A stretch of 64,000 nt of DNA from Hyphomonas sp. (GCA_013791775.1 VMTE01000022.1:1-64000), one strand, 5' to 3'. Shown: positions 44,918-53,329, counted from the first letter of the stretch. A program made the numbers and translations. The notes: generated by a model from the sequence alone, not told the origin.

Positions 44918-45970
44918 ATGCCTGAATTCCTGACCGTCGCTTATGCGGGCCAACCCCTCTGGTTGTGGTTCGCCTTTCTCGGCTTCATCTGCACCCTGCT
45001 CTGGGTCGATCTCGGCCTGCTCAACCGGAAGGACGCCGTCGTCTCGCCCGCCAAGAGCGCGGTGATGTGGGCCGCTTTCGCGTCGCTGGCAGTAGCCTTC
45101 GGCGCCTGGATCCATTTCCAGTACCAGCCGGATCCTCAATTCTACAACGATCCGGAAAACCTGAACGCCCAGGCCACCCTGCAGTTCGCAACCGGCTACC
45201 TGCTCGAGACCGCGCTCGCCTTCGACAACATCTTTGTCATCGGACTGGTGTTCGCCTTTTTCAAAGTGCCGCGCGAATACCAGCACCGCGTATTGTTCTG
45301 GGGCATCCTCGGCGCCATCGTGTTCCGGGGCATCTTCATCTCGCTCGGCGCGGCGGTCGTGAACGAGTTCACCTGGGTGCTCTATTTCTTCGCCGCCTTC
45401 CTGGTGTTCACCGGCGCCAAGATGCTGGTGTCGGGCAGCGATGACGGTGACGGCCACATGGACTTCAACGAGAACGCCGTCCTGAAATTCCTCAGGAAGC
45501 GGATGCGGGTGACCGAGACCATAGAGTCCCACAACTTCGTGGTCCGAAGGCCCCACCCGGTGAGCGGCCGGTTGGTCGCCTGGGGCACACCGCTGCTGCT
45601 CTGCCTGATCATGGTCGAGACGGTGGACATCATCTTCGCCGTGGATTCGGTTCCGGCGATCTTTGCCGTCACGCGCGACCCGTTCATCGTCTACACGTCG
45701 AACATCTTCGCCATCCTCGGCCTGCGCTCGATGTACTTCATGCTCGCGGCGGCGATCGCGCGGTTCAGGTACCTGAAATACGGCCTGTCGCTGGTGCTCG
45801 TGCTGATCGGGCTGAAGATCTTCTGGAACTTCCTGCTCTACAAGCAGCTCCACCTCGTGCCCTATCTCGAACCGCAATGGTCCCTGATCCTGACCATCGC
45901 CCTGCTCGGCGGCGCGATCCTGTTCTCGCTCTGGAAGACCGGGACAAAAGAGAAAGCGCAAAAGGCCTAG
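44918..45970 (+). CDS. TerC/Alx-family membrane protein (putative metal exporter)
   Basis: This 350-residue integral membrane protein starts at ATG 44918. It has about nine helices with the TerC signatures LLETALAFDNIFVIGLVFAFF, FWGILGAIVFRGIFI, LVFTGAKMLVSG, and the second conserved acidic site CLIMVETVDIIFAVDSVPAIFAVTRDPFIVYTSN. These paired acidic segments are thought to bind metal; relatives such as Alx and MeeF export Mn2+. A cytoplasmic loop (about 195-240) is rich in His and Asp. Convergent with the thioesterase gene: their stops share the CTAG at 45967-45970. Confidence 0.92.
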   Translation: MPEFLTVAYAGQPLWLWFAFLGFICTLLWVDLGLLNRKDAVVSPAKSAVMWAAFASLAVAFGAWIHFQYQPDPQFYNDPENLNAQATLQFATGYLLETALAFDNIFVIGLVFAFFKVPREYQHRVLFWGILGAIVFRGIFISLGAAVVNEFTWVLYFFAAFLVFTGAKMLVSGSDDGDGHMDFNENAVLKFLRKRMRVTETIESHNFVVRRPHPVSGRLVAWGTPLLLCLIMVETVDIIFAVDSVPAIFAVTRDPFIVYTSNIFAILGLRSMYFMLAAAIARFRYLKYGLSLVLVLIGLKIFWNFLLYKQLHLVPYLEPQWSLILTIALLGGAILFSLWKTGTKEKAQKA

Positions 45971-46434
45971 GTCGCCGCGACCGCGCCCCGGCCGGGCGCG
46001 CCTTCGCGGCGGGGGATGATCTTGAAGATGCCAGTGCCGCGCATGATCGTCTTGTCGCCGGTCCAGATCCGGCCTTCGACCGTGATCACATCGTCCTGGC
46101 GGCCGACCACCGTGCCGTCGCCCTCGACAAAGCTGCCGAGCGGCGCGCCGGCGAGAAAGTCGCACAGCAGGCGGACGGTCACCCACCAGGTGTCGTCGTC
46201 CTTCTCCACCGCCCCGCCCCAGGCCATGTCGGCGAAGGTCATCAGCATGCCGCCATGTGCGTTCAGCATGCCGTTGGTGTGATATTCCTCGACGCGGAAG
46301 GCGCGGGTCAGGTGGCCGTTCTCGCGCTTCTCGAACAGCGGGCCGATCTGGCGCCCGAACCCGCGGTGCCAGGCAATCTGGGTATAGCCGGGGGGAAGCT
46401 CGGTGGTCTGGTAGCGATTGAAATCGTCGGTCAT
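45967..46434 (-). CDS. PaaI-type hotdog thioesterase
   Basis: This 155-residue protein from ATG 46434 has the hotdog pattern: LPPGYTQIAWHRGFGRQIGPLFE, then the family's catalytic region NGMLNAHGGMLMTFADMAW with the conserved His-Gly-Gly, VTVRLLCDFLAGAPLGSFVEGDGTVV, and a last strand RGTGIFKIIPR. It should hydrolyse an acyl-CoA thioester in the cytoplasm; the acyl group is unknown. Upstream frame extension is rejected because it runs through the divergent PLA2-like gene. Confidence 0.88.
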   Translation of the reverse strand: MTDDFNRYQTTELPPGYTQIAWHRGFGRQIGPLFEKRENGHLTRAFRVEEYHTNGMLNAHGGMLMTFADMAWGGAVEKDDDTWWVTVRLLCDFLAGAPLGSFVEGDGTVVGRQDDVITVEGRIWTGDKTIMRGTGIFKIIPRREGAPGRGAVAAT

Positions 46435-46515
46435 TCCGGCGGGATAGACCCTGCGGCGGGCCGACTGCAAGAGTTGCCTTGAATTTGCCATGCAGGCCCG
46501 CAAAGCATTGTCTCC

Positions 46516-47295
46516 ATGCTCCGGGCTATCTGCACCGTCCTGCTTGCGTCCAGCCTCGTCGCCGCACCGGCGGCCGCGAAAGGCCGCGCCCGCGACAATG
46601 CGATGGTCTCCTCCTCGGTGATGGGCGCGCGCGAAGCGCTGGATGCCTGCGGCGGGCGCGACCTGCTGGACATTGTCGTCCCGGACGGGCCCTTCCTCGA
46701 AGCCTGCAAGTTCCACGATGCGTGCTACCGCTCCGGCGCGCTGGACCAGGGCGTCTGCGACGCCGACTTCCTCAGCGACATGCGCGATGCGTGCGACGCG
46801 GCCTATCCCAGGGCGGCGTCCGGCGGCAAGCATGCGGCCTGCGAAGTGGCGGCCTACACCTACTACCGGGCAGTCAATTCACGCTTTGGCTCGATGCTTT
46901 ATCCGGGCGGGGTGACCGAAGGCCAGTTCGGCGCCGTCTCCCAGACCGTCAGCGCCGGCCGGGGCGGGACGAGCCACCTGGAAGCCTGCGCCGAAGCGCG
47001 CAACGCCTCGAACCGCAAGTTGCGCTTCTTCCTGACGCTGCATGATGCCGAGGGAAAGTGGGTAGCCACGGCGCCCGGCCTCGCGTCCCTGTCGCTGCAA
47101 CCGGGCGAGACCCGAACCCTGTGCGCCGGCACCGCCCTCTCCTGGTTCCGCAGCGCGGCGAACATCGGCGACAATTATGCGCTGACCCTGAAGGTCGATG
47201 ATCCGGCAACCCTCAACCCGTTCGGCGACCTGATTGATGTCGACCGGCTGGACTGCGAAACCGCCAGCGGCAAGTGCGCGCGGCGGAGTCTGTAG
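46516..47295 (+). CDS. phospholipase A2-like secreted protein
   Basis: This 259-residue protein has a Sec signal peptide (cleavage near AAPAAA-K, residue 22). The PLA2 active-site signature CKFHDACYR is at residues 64-72, with His67-Asp68 as catalytic pair and flanking Cys64/Cys70. A helix with CDADFLSDMRDACDAAY follows, and SGGKHAACEVAAYTYYRAV completes the fold. A second domain (about 150-250) with LHDAEGKWVATAP and SLQPGETRTLCAG is beta-rich and unassigned. Predicted to hydrolyse phospholipids outside the cytoplasm. Its 3' end (ASGKCARRSL) is duplicated in diverged form at 48415-48471, beyond secreted family copy B. Confidence 0.85.
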   Translation: MLRAICTVLLASSLVAAPAAAKGRARDNAMVSSSVMGAREALDACGGRDLLDIVVPDGPFLEACKFHDACYRSGALDQGVCDADFLSDMRDACDAAYPRAASGGKHAACEVAAYTYYRAVNSRFGSMLYPGGVTEGQFGAVSQTVSAGRGGTSHLEACAEARNASNRKLRFFLTLHDAEGKWVATAPGLASLSLQPGETRTLCAGTALSWFRSAANIGDNYALTLKVDDPATLNPFGDLIDVDRLDCETASGKCARRSL

Positions 47296-47301
47296 ATCCG
47301 A

Positions 47302-48231
47302 TCAGTCCCCGCCAGTCTCATAGCGGGCGATACGCTTTGCGATTTCGCGGTATTGCGCACGTCCGCTGGCGGCGTCGGAGTTGGATTTGTAGAGGCCGTC
47401 CAGAAAGGCGATATCCCAGTCCGACATTTCGGTTTGGCGTTCTGCAGCGGGGTTGAACAGGTTCAGGATACTCGGGAAACCGGCCAGATCCGGCTCCGGG
47501 CTGACATCCGCGAGGGAGACGAAGGCAAGATAGTCGGCAACCGCCGTCAGGCTGAGACCGGCTGTATGACGCGTATCGACAACCGCGATCACGCGGCTGA
47601 GTTCGCGGCGGACTGCCGAGCGCAAACGGGTTGAGTCCGTGCGGACTGTCGGAACATTTTCTGGCGCCATAGTGATTCCTCGCCGTGCATCACCATCCAG
47701 AGGCATGCCGTCAGCGCCGATTGTCTCGACCACTTGCCGCCAGCGGACCGGGCGATCCTCCGCGATGAAGTCCGCAAGCGACACGCCCGAACCGCCGGTG
47801 TCGATATTGGCGTCCCCCGTAAACCCGAAAACCGCGCGGTGCTGCTGGGCGATCTGCGGCAAGAGCGTTTCGGGCTGGTCGGTCACGATCACCAGAAGAT
47901 TTGTATCACAGCCGGGCGCGCCGGCTTCAAGGCCGATTGTCATCGCCCGCGCCGATATCCGGTCCGCAATGAACTGGCCCTGCGCCACGGGCGGGCCAAT
48001 CACACTGATACAGAGTTCCGAGTTCCATCGCGGCACGCCGCGCGCCGAGCCGGCCCAGCCTTGCGGTTGGACCTGTTGCACGAAGGCAGCCGCCTGATCC
48101 TCACGCGACCCCGTGACGGTAACGGTCGGATTGCGCAGTTCAGGTTCGGTGGCACCGCCTTGCGCGAGTGCCAGCGAGCGGGCGGAACTCAGCACAAGCG
48201 CGAACATCACTACCGATGCAGGAATTCTCAC
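47302..48231 (-). CDS. secreted protein of an uncharacterised family, copy B (paralogue of 18210-19172)
   Basis: This 309-residue protein starts at GTG 48231, which has AGGAG 7 bases upstream; the open frame begins earlier with TTG at 48255 but that has no ribosome site. It has a signal peptide to about residue 24 (ARSLALA-Q). The core blocks align one for one with copy A: VPRWNSELCISVIGPP, QFIADRISARA, CDTNLLVIVTDQPETLL, RPVRWRQVVETIGADGMPLDGD, NVPTVRTDSTRLRSAVR, AVADYLAFVSLADVS, SILNLF and SDWDIAFLDGLY. Function unknown. It is tail-to-tail with the PLA2-like gene (6 bp apart) and is preceded by a diverged PLA2 tail fragment. Confidence 0.85.
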   Translation of the reverse strand: MRIPASVVMFALVLSSARSLALAQGGATEPELRNPTVTVTGSREDQAAAFVQQVQPQGWAGSARGVPRWNSELCISVIGPPVAQGQFIADRISARAMTIGLEAGAPGCDTNLLVIVTDQPETLLPQIAQQHRAVFGFTGDANIDTGGSGVSLADFIAEDRPVRWRQVVETIGADGMPLDGDARRGITMAPENVPTVRTDSTRLRSAVRRELSRVIAVVDTRHTAGLSLTAVADYLAFVSLADVSPEPDLAGFPSILNLFNPAAERQTEMSDWDIAFLDGLYKSNSDAASGRAQYREIAKRIARYETGGD

Positions 48232-48263
48232 GCCACCACTCCTTTGCGGCTTCAACGCGGCGC

Positions 48264-48297
48264 CGATTGGCGAGGATCTCTAAACATCCGCCAATCG
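48264..48297. repeat. inverted repeat upstream of secreted family copy B
   Basis: CGATTGGCG (48264-48272) and CGCCAATCG (48289-48297) are perfectly complementary around a 16-base AT-rich loop, 33-66 bases before the GTG start of copy B. Copy A also has a 9-bp inverted repeat upstream, of different sequence. It could be an operator or a hairpin leader. Confidence 0.6.
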
Positions 48298-48414
48298 ACA
48301 AATCTCATCTTTCCGGGCGGCTACTTCAATACACTTCATCCAGAAGTTGCGCACCCCTCCCCCAACTTCAAGTTAAATTTTTGTCTCGTTCAGACTGCGG
48401 CCGAATGGCGACCC

Positions 48415-48471
48415 CGGCTCGACGACCTAACGTCCAGCGGCAAGTGCCGCCGGGTTGCCGTCGCGGGCTAG
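48415..48471 (+). pseudogene. detached remnant of the PLA2-like gene's 3' end
   Basis: In frame to TAG the fragment reads RLDDLTSSGKCRRVAVAG. The intact gene, 1.1 kb away, ends DRLDCETASGKCARRSL. A 14-base block CCAGCGGCAAGTGC is identical (47264-47277 and 48434-48447). The remnant's TAG shares CTAG with the rubredoxin stop, as if the PLA2-like gene once ended exactly there before copy B was inserted. The match is short, so this is a reasoned reading. Confidence 0.6.
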
Positions 48472-48644
48472 ATTTCGACCATGTCAAACTCGGCCTTGGG
48501 GGTGCCGCAGAGCGGGCAGATCCAGCCGTCCGGAATATCGGCCCAGCGGGTACCCGGCGCGAGGCCTTCACCGGGATCGCCGGCCGCTTCTTCATAGAGA
48601 TAGCCGCACGTCCGGCACTGCCAGGTCTTGTAGGGCGGGTTCAT
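48468..48644 (-). CDS. rubA: rubredoxin
   Basis: This 58-residue protein has the two iron-binding CxxC pairs at Cys10/Cys13 (WQCRTCGYLY) and Cys43/Cys46 (ICPLCGTPKAEF), plus the usual GDPGEGLAPGTRWADIPDGW in between. It is a one-iron electron carrier. In alkane-oxidising bacteria rubredoxins feed AlkB; here the neighbour on the other side of tetR is a P450, which normally uses ferredoxin, so the partner is uncertain. It follows the TetR gene on the same strand (11 bp) and may be under its control. Confidence 0.95.
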   Translation of the reverse strand: MNPPYKTWQCRTCGYLYEEAAGDPGEGLAPGTRWADIPDGWICPLCGTPKAEFDMVEI

Positions 48645-48655
48645 CGGCGGACCTT

Positions 48656-49297
48656 TCAGGGCTTTGGGGCGAGATGGCTGCGCAGCGCCGCAATCAGGGC
48701 GTCGCGCACGGGAACGGGGTCGAAGTCCGGGTCGATCAGGCTTTGCATGCGCAGGCCGAGCAGGCTGCAGCCGGTCAACAAGGCTTCAGCGTCGGCGTCG
48801 ATCTCGGGGCGGATGTGACCGCTTGCCCGGCCGCGCTCGATGATCGACCGGATCAGCTCGCGCTCGACCTCGTGCGAGTCGGCAAAGTCGGCGCGTGTCT
48901 CGAGCCGGTCGGCGATGGCGGCGGACAGAAGCATGAAATAGGCGTCGCCCTCCCGCACGTCGCGCAGGTGGTCCGTGTGCAGATGGATGAAGGCGATCAG
49001 CGCCGTCAGGCCGTCCATCTGCGCCACCTGGCCGGCTTCGAGCACCTCTCCCTGCCATTCGTGCAGATGCGTGATGAGGGTGCGGATCAAGCCCTGCTTG
49101 GACCCGAAGCGCTGGGTGACGAGGCCGCGCGAAAAACCGGCCTCGCGGGCGATGGCGTCGAAGGTGGCGCTGGACACGCCCTGCCCGGCCACCACCTTGA
49201 TGGCGGCGGCAATCAGCTCGCGTTCCGACCGGTCACGCCGTTCGGCCTGGGTCAGCCGCCGTTCCGGCCGGGTGAGGTGTGCGCCGCTTTCCGTCAT
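48656..49297 (-). CDS. TetR family transcriptional regulator
   Basis: This 213-residue protein has an N-terminal TetR HTH (about residues 22-68: RSERELIAAAIKVVAGQGVSSATFDAIAREAGFSRGLV in outline, ending in RFGSKQGLIRTLI) and a helical ligand-binding C-terminal domain. It is divergent from the P450 gene across 98 bp and precedes rubredoxin. This layout suggests it represses the P450 and its own operon until a substrate-like ligand binds. Ligand unknown. Confidence 0.9.
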   Translation of the reverse strand: MTESGAHLTRPERRLTQAERRDRSERELIAAAIKVVAGQGVSSATFDAIAREAGFSRGLVTQRFGSKQGLIRTLITHLHEWQGEVLEAGQVAQMDGLTALIAFIHLHTDHLRDVREGDAYFMLLSAAIADRLETRADFADSHEVERELIRSIIERGRASGHIRPEIDADAEALLTGCSLLGLRMQSLIDPDFDPVPVRDALIAALRSHLAPKP

Positions 49298-49315
49298 GTC
49301 GCACCCCTAACATAA

Positions 49316-49344
49316 TTGTTGGCTGTATAGCAAGTTTGTAGTAT
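49316..49344 (+). promoter_or_regulatory. candidate promoter of the P450 gene in the tetR-P450 gap
   Basis: TTGTTG (49316-49321) and TAGTAT (49339-49344) with a 17-bp spacer lie about 50 bp before the P450 ATG, in an AT-rich patch. A TetR operator is expected here, but I see only a weak dyad (TTGTTGGCTGTATAGCAA). Confidence 0.45.
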
Positions 49345-49395
49345 TGGATCCCCGGAGCCGGACTCACCGGCGCAACGTGTTCTGGGAGGACACCG

Positions 49396-50670
49396 ATGGC
49401 CATACCCGCAGACATCGCATTCGACGTCGTTGATCCGAAAGCCTATGCCGACTGGAAGCGCTCGCACGAAGCCTTCGCCTGGCTGCGCAAGAACGCGCCG
49501 CTGGACGTGGCCGAAGTCGAGGGCTTCGACCCGTTCTGGGTGGTGAGCCGCCATGCCGACATCCTTAATGTCGAGCGCCAGAATGACCTCTTCCACAACG
49601 AGGATCGCTCCGCCACGCTGACCACGATCGACGCCGACAAGCGGGTGCGCGAGATGATGGGCGGCTCGCCGAACATCCTGCGCTCGCTGGTCCAGATGGA
49701 TAACCCCGACCACATGCAATACCGCCGGCTGACCCAGTCCTGGTTCATGCCGCAGAACTTGCGGGGGCTCGAGGACCGCATCCGCGAGATTGCGCGCGGC
49801 TTCATCGACAAGATGGCCGCGAAGGGAACCGAGTGCGACTTTGCGCGCGATGTCGCCTTCCTCTATCCGCTGCACGTCATCATGGAAGTGCTGGGCGTGC
49901 CGGCGGCCGATGAGCCCCGGATGCTGAAGCTGACCCAGGAACTGTTCGGCACGCAGGACCCGGACGTGAACCGCACCGGCAAGGAAATGCAGGACACCGG
50001 CGAAACGTTGAACATGATCAACGCGACCGTGCTGGATTTCATGACCTACTTCAGCGCGATGACCGAAGACCGCCGCAAGAACCCGCGCGACGACCTTGCC
50101 AGCGTGATTGCCAACGGCGCCGTGCACGGCCAGCCGCTCGGCCATCTCGAGGCGATGAGCTATTACATCATCGCCGCTACCGCCGGGCACGACACGACCT
50201 CCAACACCACCGCCGGCGCCCTGTGGGCGCTTGCCGAGAATCCGGACCAGTTCCGGAAGGTGAAGGATGACCTGTCGCTGATCCCCTCGATGGTCGAGGA
50301 ATCGATCCGCTGGGAGACGCCGGTGAAACACTTCATGCGCACCGCCACCGCCGACACGGAACTTTCGGGCAAGGTGATCAGGAAGAACGACTGGTTGTTC
50401 CTGTCCTATCCGTCGGGCAATCGCGACGAGGCGGTGTTCGAGGATCCCTACGCCTTCAAGGCCGACCGCAGCCCGAACAAGCACGTCGCGTTCGGCTATG
50501 GCGCCCATGTCTGCCTCGGCCAACACCTCGGCCGGATGGAAATGCGCATCCTGTGGGAAGAATTGCTGCCGCGGCTCCAGTCGGTCGAACTGAACGGCAA
50601 ACCGACCCGCACCCAGGCCAACTTCGTGTCCGGCCCGAAGGCCGTGCCGATCCGGTTCAAGATGAACTGA
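49396..50670 (+). CDS. cytochrome P450
   Basis: This 424-residue soluble P450 has the I-helix oxygen-binding motif AATAGHDTTSN (about 257-267), the K-helix ExxR in EESIRWETP, and the heme-binding loop FGYGAHVCLGQHLGRME with axial Cys373. GGGAGGACACC precedes the ATG. The substrate cannot be told from sequence by eye; relatives in these bacteria oxidise terpenoids, steroids or alkanes. I do not assign a CYP family. It is divergent from tetR and likely regulated by it. Confidence 0.93.
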   Translation: MAIPADIAFDVVDPKAYADWKRSHEAFAWLRKNAPLDVAEVEGFDPFWVVSRHADILNVERQNDLFHNEDRSATLTTIDADKRVREMMGGSPNILRSLVQMDNPDHMQYRRLTQSWFMPQNLRGLEDRIREIARGFIDKMAAKGTECDFARDVAFLYPLHVIMEVLGVPAADEPRMLKLTQELFGTQDPDVNRTGKEMQDTGETLNMINATVLDFMTYFSAMTEDRRKNPRDDLASVIANGAVHGQPLGHLEAMSYYIIAATAGHDTTSNTTAGALWALAENPDQFRKVKDDLSLIPSMVEESIRWETPVKHFMRTATADTELSGKVIRKNDWLFLSYPSGNRDEAVFEDPYAFKADRSPNKHVAFGYGAHVCLGQHLGRMEMRILWEELLPRLQSVELNGKPTRTQANFVSGPKAVPIRFKMN

Positions 50671-50703
50671 GCCAGGCGATGCGGCCGGACAAGGACGATT
50701 GCG

Positions 50704-51462
50704 TCAGACCAACCCGAAATTGTAAACGGTGATCAACAGATTGCTGAGCGCGTGGGCGAGGATCGGTGCAGCGAGCCCGCCGCTTGCGATCCGCAGGGCG
50801 CCGAGCATGGCGCCCAGCAAGAAGACGCTGACCTGACCGGAAAGGTAATACTGATCGTGGGTGCCGGCGAAGACGGCCGCGACGATCACAATGCTCCAGC
50901 CCGCCGGCCAGCCCCGCGACAGGAGGACACCAAGGAGAAATCCGCGAAAGGCAAACTCTTCGAACAACGGCGCCGCGATGACGCTCGAGAAGAGTTCGCC
51001 CGGCAGGCTGGGCGCCTCGAAGGACGTCTCGAAGCCGGGCTTCTCGAAGGGCAGCTCCGTCTGGCCTGTGAGTTCGAGCGCTATGAACTCGACAGGCCCG
51101 AAGCTGTACCAGTTGAGGGCGACCACGAAGACGACCAGGCCGAAGACCACCGCGTTGAGGTCGCCCGGGCGCGCCACATGCCGTCGTACGCCGCGCCGTT
51201 CCAGCCAGTACCAGGTGCCTGCGCCGCAGGCGAGCATGATGCTGCCCCAGACAAACTGGGACAGCGGATCGTCATGATACCACCAGGCCGACCATAGGCG
51301 TTCGGCCGATGCCGGCGCGAAGGATTCATGCCACAGCGAGACCTGCGTGATCAGCCACGGAAACACGTAGAGTGCGGCCACCGACCAGAAAAGTGCTGAG
51401 CGCCACATGCGTGCCAGCCGGCCTTCCGGCAGATGTTCCAGCTCGCCGCCACTTGTGTTCAT
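50704..51462 (-). CDS. CPBP family intramembrane glutamic endopeptidase
   Basis: This 252-residue protein from ATG 51462 has six to seven hydrophobic helices and the CPBP/Abi motifs: motif 1 EEFAFRG (after PLF), motif 2 FAGTHDQYY containing the conserved Phe-x3-His, and motif 3 LAHALSNLL with the conserved His and Asn. Members process prenylated proteins or handle bacteriocin and membrane substrates. Convergent with the P450 gene; the substrate is unknown. Confidence 0.88.
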   Translation of the reverse strand: MNTSGGELEHLPEGRLARMWRSALFWSVAALYVFPWLITQVSLWHESFAPASAERLWSAWWYHDDPLSQFVWGSIMLACGAGTWYWLERRGVRRHVARPGDLNAVVFGLVVFVVALNWYSFGPVEFIALELTGQTELPFEKPGFETSFEAPSLPGELFSSVIAAPLFEEFAFRGFLLGVLLSRGWPAGWSIVIVAAVFAGTHDQYYLSGQVSVFLLGAMLGALRIASGGLAAPILAHALSNLLITVYNFGLV

Positions 51463-51763
51463 CCCGGGCCACCTCGCACAACCCGCCAAGGTTAGCGAGA
51501 CGGCAGACGCGATTCAATTGGCGATCACAAGACCGTCTGGTTGGGCGCAGCGCCTGCGGCCAGCCGCAGCGGAGGCTGGCCGGGTGGGGTGCGTTTCTGG
51601 TTCTGGCGCGCCCTCTCCGCAGGCCCCTGCGGAAGGGTGGGTATTTCGGGGTGAGCGGGAATTAAGAAGTGTTGGGGCGTGGCGTGAGGCACAGGGCGGA
51701 ACTTGTGCATCAGTTTTCCGGGGTCGCAAGGGCCCCACCCTGGCCCTCTCCGTTCCGGCGCCG
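51463..51763. other. 301-base intergenic region without a recognisable gene
   Basis: No credible frame is seen between the CPBP gene and the ABC1 kinase gene. The only structure noted is a short GC dyad CCGCAGG/CCTGCGG at 51617-51632, with a Pro/Gly-type GC-rich surround. A promoter for the CPBP gene is expected near 51470-51530 but not clear. Confidence 0.5.
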
Positions 51764-53131
51764 TTATCCGGTCAGTCCGGCGGCGTGGAGGGCGGCGTTC
51801 TGGCGGGCGGCGACGGTTTCGACGGAGAAGCCTTCGAGGCTTTCTTCGAACAGCTTGTGGAAGTTGAGTTCCGCGCCGAGGCGGAGGTAGGCGGCGCCGA
51901 GGCCGATGGCGGCGCGGTCCATGAAGACGAATTCGCGGGGGATCTTCACGGGCCCCTTCTCTTTCAGGAGCTGGCGGACGCGGAAGGCTTCCTTGCGGCC
52001 ATACTCGCCGGCGGTGACGCCGTCGGCGACGGAGCGGACGCGGTCGTCGATGATCGGGCCGTAGATGAAGCGGGCCCAGACGTTCAGCACCTCGACAAGC
52101 TCGCGCGACAGGTTCTGAAAGCCCCAGGTCTCGTAGGCGGCATAGGCGGCGTCGAAATCATTGGTCAGCATCGCGCGGTAGAGATCGACCACACCGCCGA
52201 CGAACTTTGGCGGGAAGATGCGCACGCAGCCGAAGTCGAGCAGGTTGATGCCGGTGCCGCCGCCGGTGACCTGGTAATTGCCGAGATGGGGATCGCCGTG
52301 GATGACGGCGTAGGAGTTCATCGGCGCCCACCAGGTCCAGAACAGCATCTCGGCGATGTGGTTGCGGGTCGCCTGCGGGGCGGTTTCGAAGGCGCTGAGC
52401 TTTTCGCCCGACAGCCAGGTCATGGTCAGCAGGCGCTCGGCGGAGAGTTCGGGGATCAGCTGCGGCACGGTGACGAAGGGCTTGCCGGCGAGCATCGCGC
52501 CGTAGAGCGCCATGTGCCGGGCCTCGCGGGCATAGTCGAGCTCCTCGCGAAGCCGGTCGGTGATTTCCTCGACCATGGCCTCGGGGTCGATCGAGCCATC
52601 CATCCGCCGGAACAGGCCGAGCAGTGTGCGAAGCTGGCCGACATCGGATTCCACCGCGCTCGCCATGTCGGGGTATTGCAGTTTGCAGGCGACCTTGCGG
52701 CCATCGTGCAGGGTGGCGGCGTGGACCTGGCCGAGCGAGGCGGCGTGGGCGGCCTCATGGGTGAAACTGGCGAACTTCGCCTCCCAGCCGGGGCCGAGTT
52801 CGGCGCGCATCCGGCGTTTGACGAAGGGCCAGCCCATGGCGGGGGCCTCGGCCTGCAGCTGGCTGAACTCGGCGGCATACTCCGCCGGCAAGAGGTCCGG
52901 CACGGTGGACAGGAGCTGGGCCACCTTCATAAGCGGCCCCTTGGACTTGCCGAGGGCGGCCGCGAGTGCCCTGGCGGTGCGCTGATCGCCCTCGTCCCCG
53001 CCAAACAGGGACTGGGCGGCAAAGGCGATGCCGGCGCCGGACAGGTTGGCGCCGACTTTCGCGGTGCGGGCGATCCGGCCGGTGAGACGGTTGCGTTCGG
53101 GGTCACCCGTGCGGGAGGGCGTTTCGGTCAT
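51764..53131 (-). CDS. ABC1/UbiB-family atypical kinase
   Basis: This 455-residue protein starts at ATG 53131 (MTETPSRTGD). It contains the ADCK/UbiB N-terminal KxGQ-type region with KSKGPLMKVAQLLSTVPDLLPAEYAAEFSQLQ in outline, an Ala-rich loop AASLGQVHAATLHDGRKVACKLQYP (the atypical P-loop with the conserved Lys), EELDYAREARHM, the catalytic VIHGDPHLGNYQV and metal-binding LLDFGCVR. COQ8-like proteins support ubiquinone synthesis, probably as ATPases. There is no C-terminal membrane pair as in UbiB proper, so it is nearer the soluble COQ8/AarF group. Confidence 0.92.
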   Translation of the reverse strand: MTETPSRTGDPERNRLTGRIARTAKVGANLSGAGIAFAAQSLFGGDEGDQRTARALAAALGKSKGPLMKVAQLLSTVPDLLPAEYAAEFSQLQAEAPAMGWPFVKRRMRAELGPGWEAKFASFTHEAAHAASLGQVHAATLHDGRKVACKLQYPDMASAVESDVGQLRTLLGLFRRMDGSIDPEAMVEEITDRLREELDYAREARHMALYGAMLAGKPFVTVPQLIPELSAERLLTMTWLSGEKLSAFETAPQATRNHIAEMLFWTWWAPMNSYAVIHGDPHLGNYQVTGGGTGINLLDFGCVRIFPPKFVGGVVDLYRAMLTNDFDAAYAAYETWGFQNLSRELVEVLNVWARFIYGPIIDDRVRSVADGVTAGEYGRKEAFRVRQLLKEKGPVKIPREFVFMDRAAIGLGAAYLRLGAELNFHKLFEESLEGFSVETVAARQNAALHAAGLTG

Positions 53132-53329
53132 GCACGGGATATAGAGGGCGCACGCGCCATTGCACAGGCCGGGCGGGGGCTGCGCGTGACAAGCCGGAAA
53201 GGTTGGCGTATAGCGCCGCCAGATTGCCAAATTTGTTGAGGCCCGACCTGCACCACCGCCCCGTTCGCGACCCCCGAACCACCCGCGTACCCGCAGCGCC
53301 TCCGCGTACCCCGAAACCAGAAAGTTCCC

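Noticed and set aside
44666-46186. Long minus-strand frame across the TerC gene
   Set aside because: Repetitive Glu/Gln/His/Arg content typical of an antisense shadow; only the thioesterase part is real and that is in its own start.
49396-50670. Calling the P450 a CYP153 alkane hydroxylase because a rubredoxin is near
   Set aside because: Sequence motifs visible do not single out CYP153, and rubredoxin is not its usual partner.
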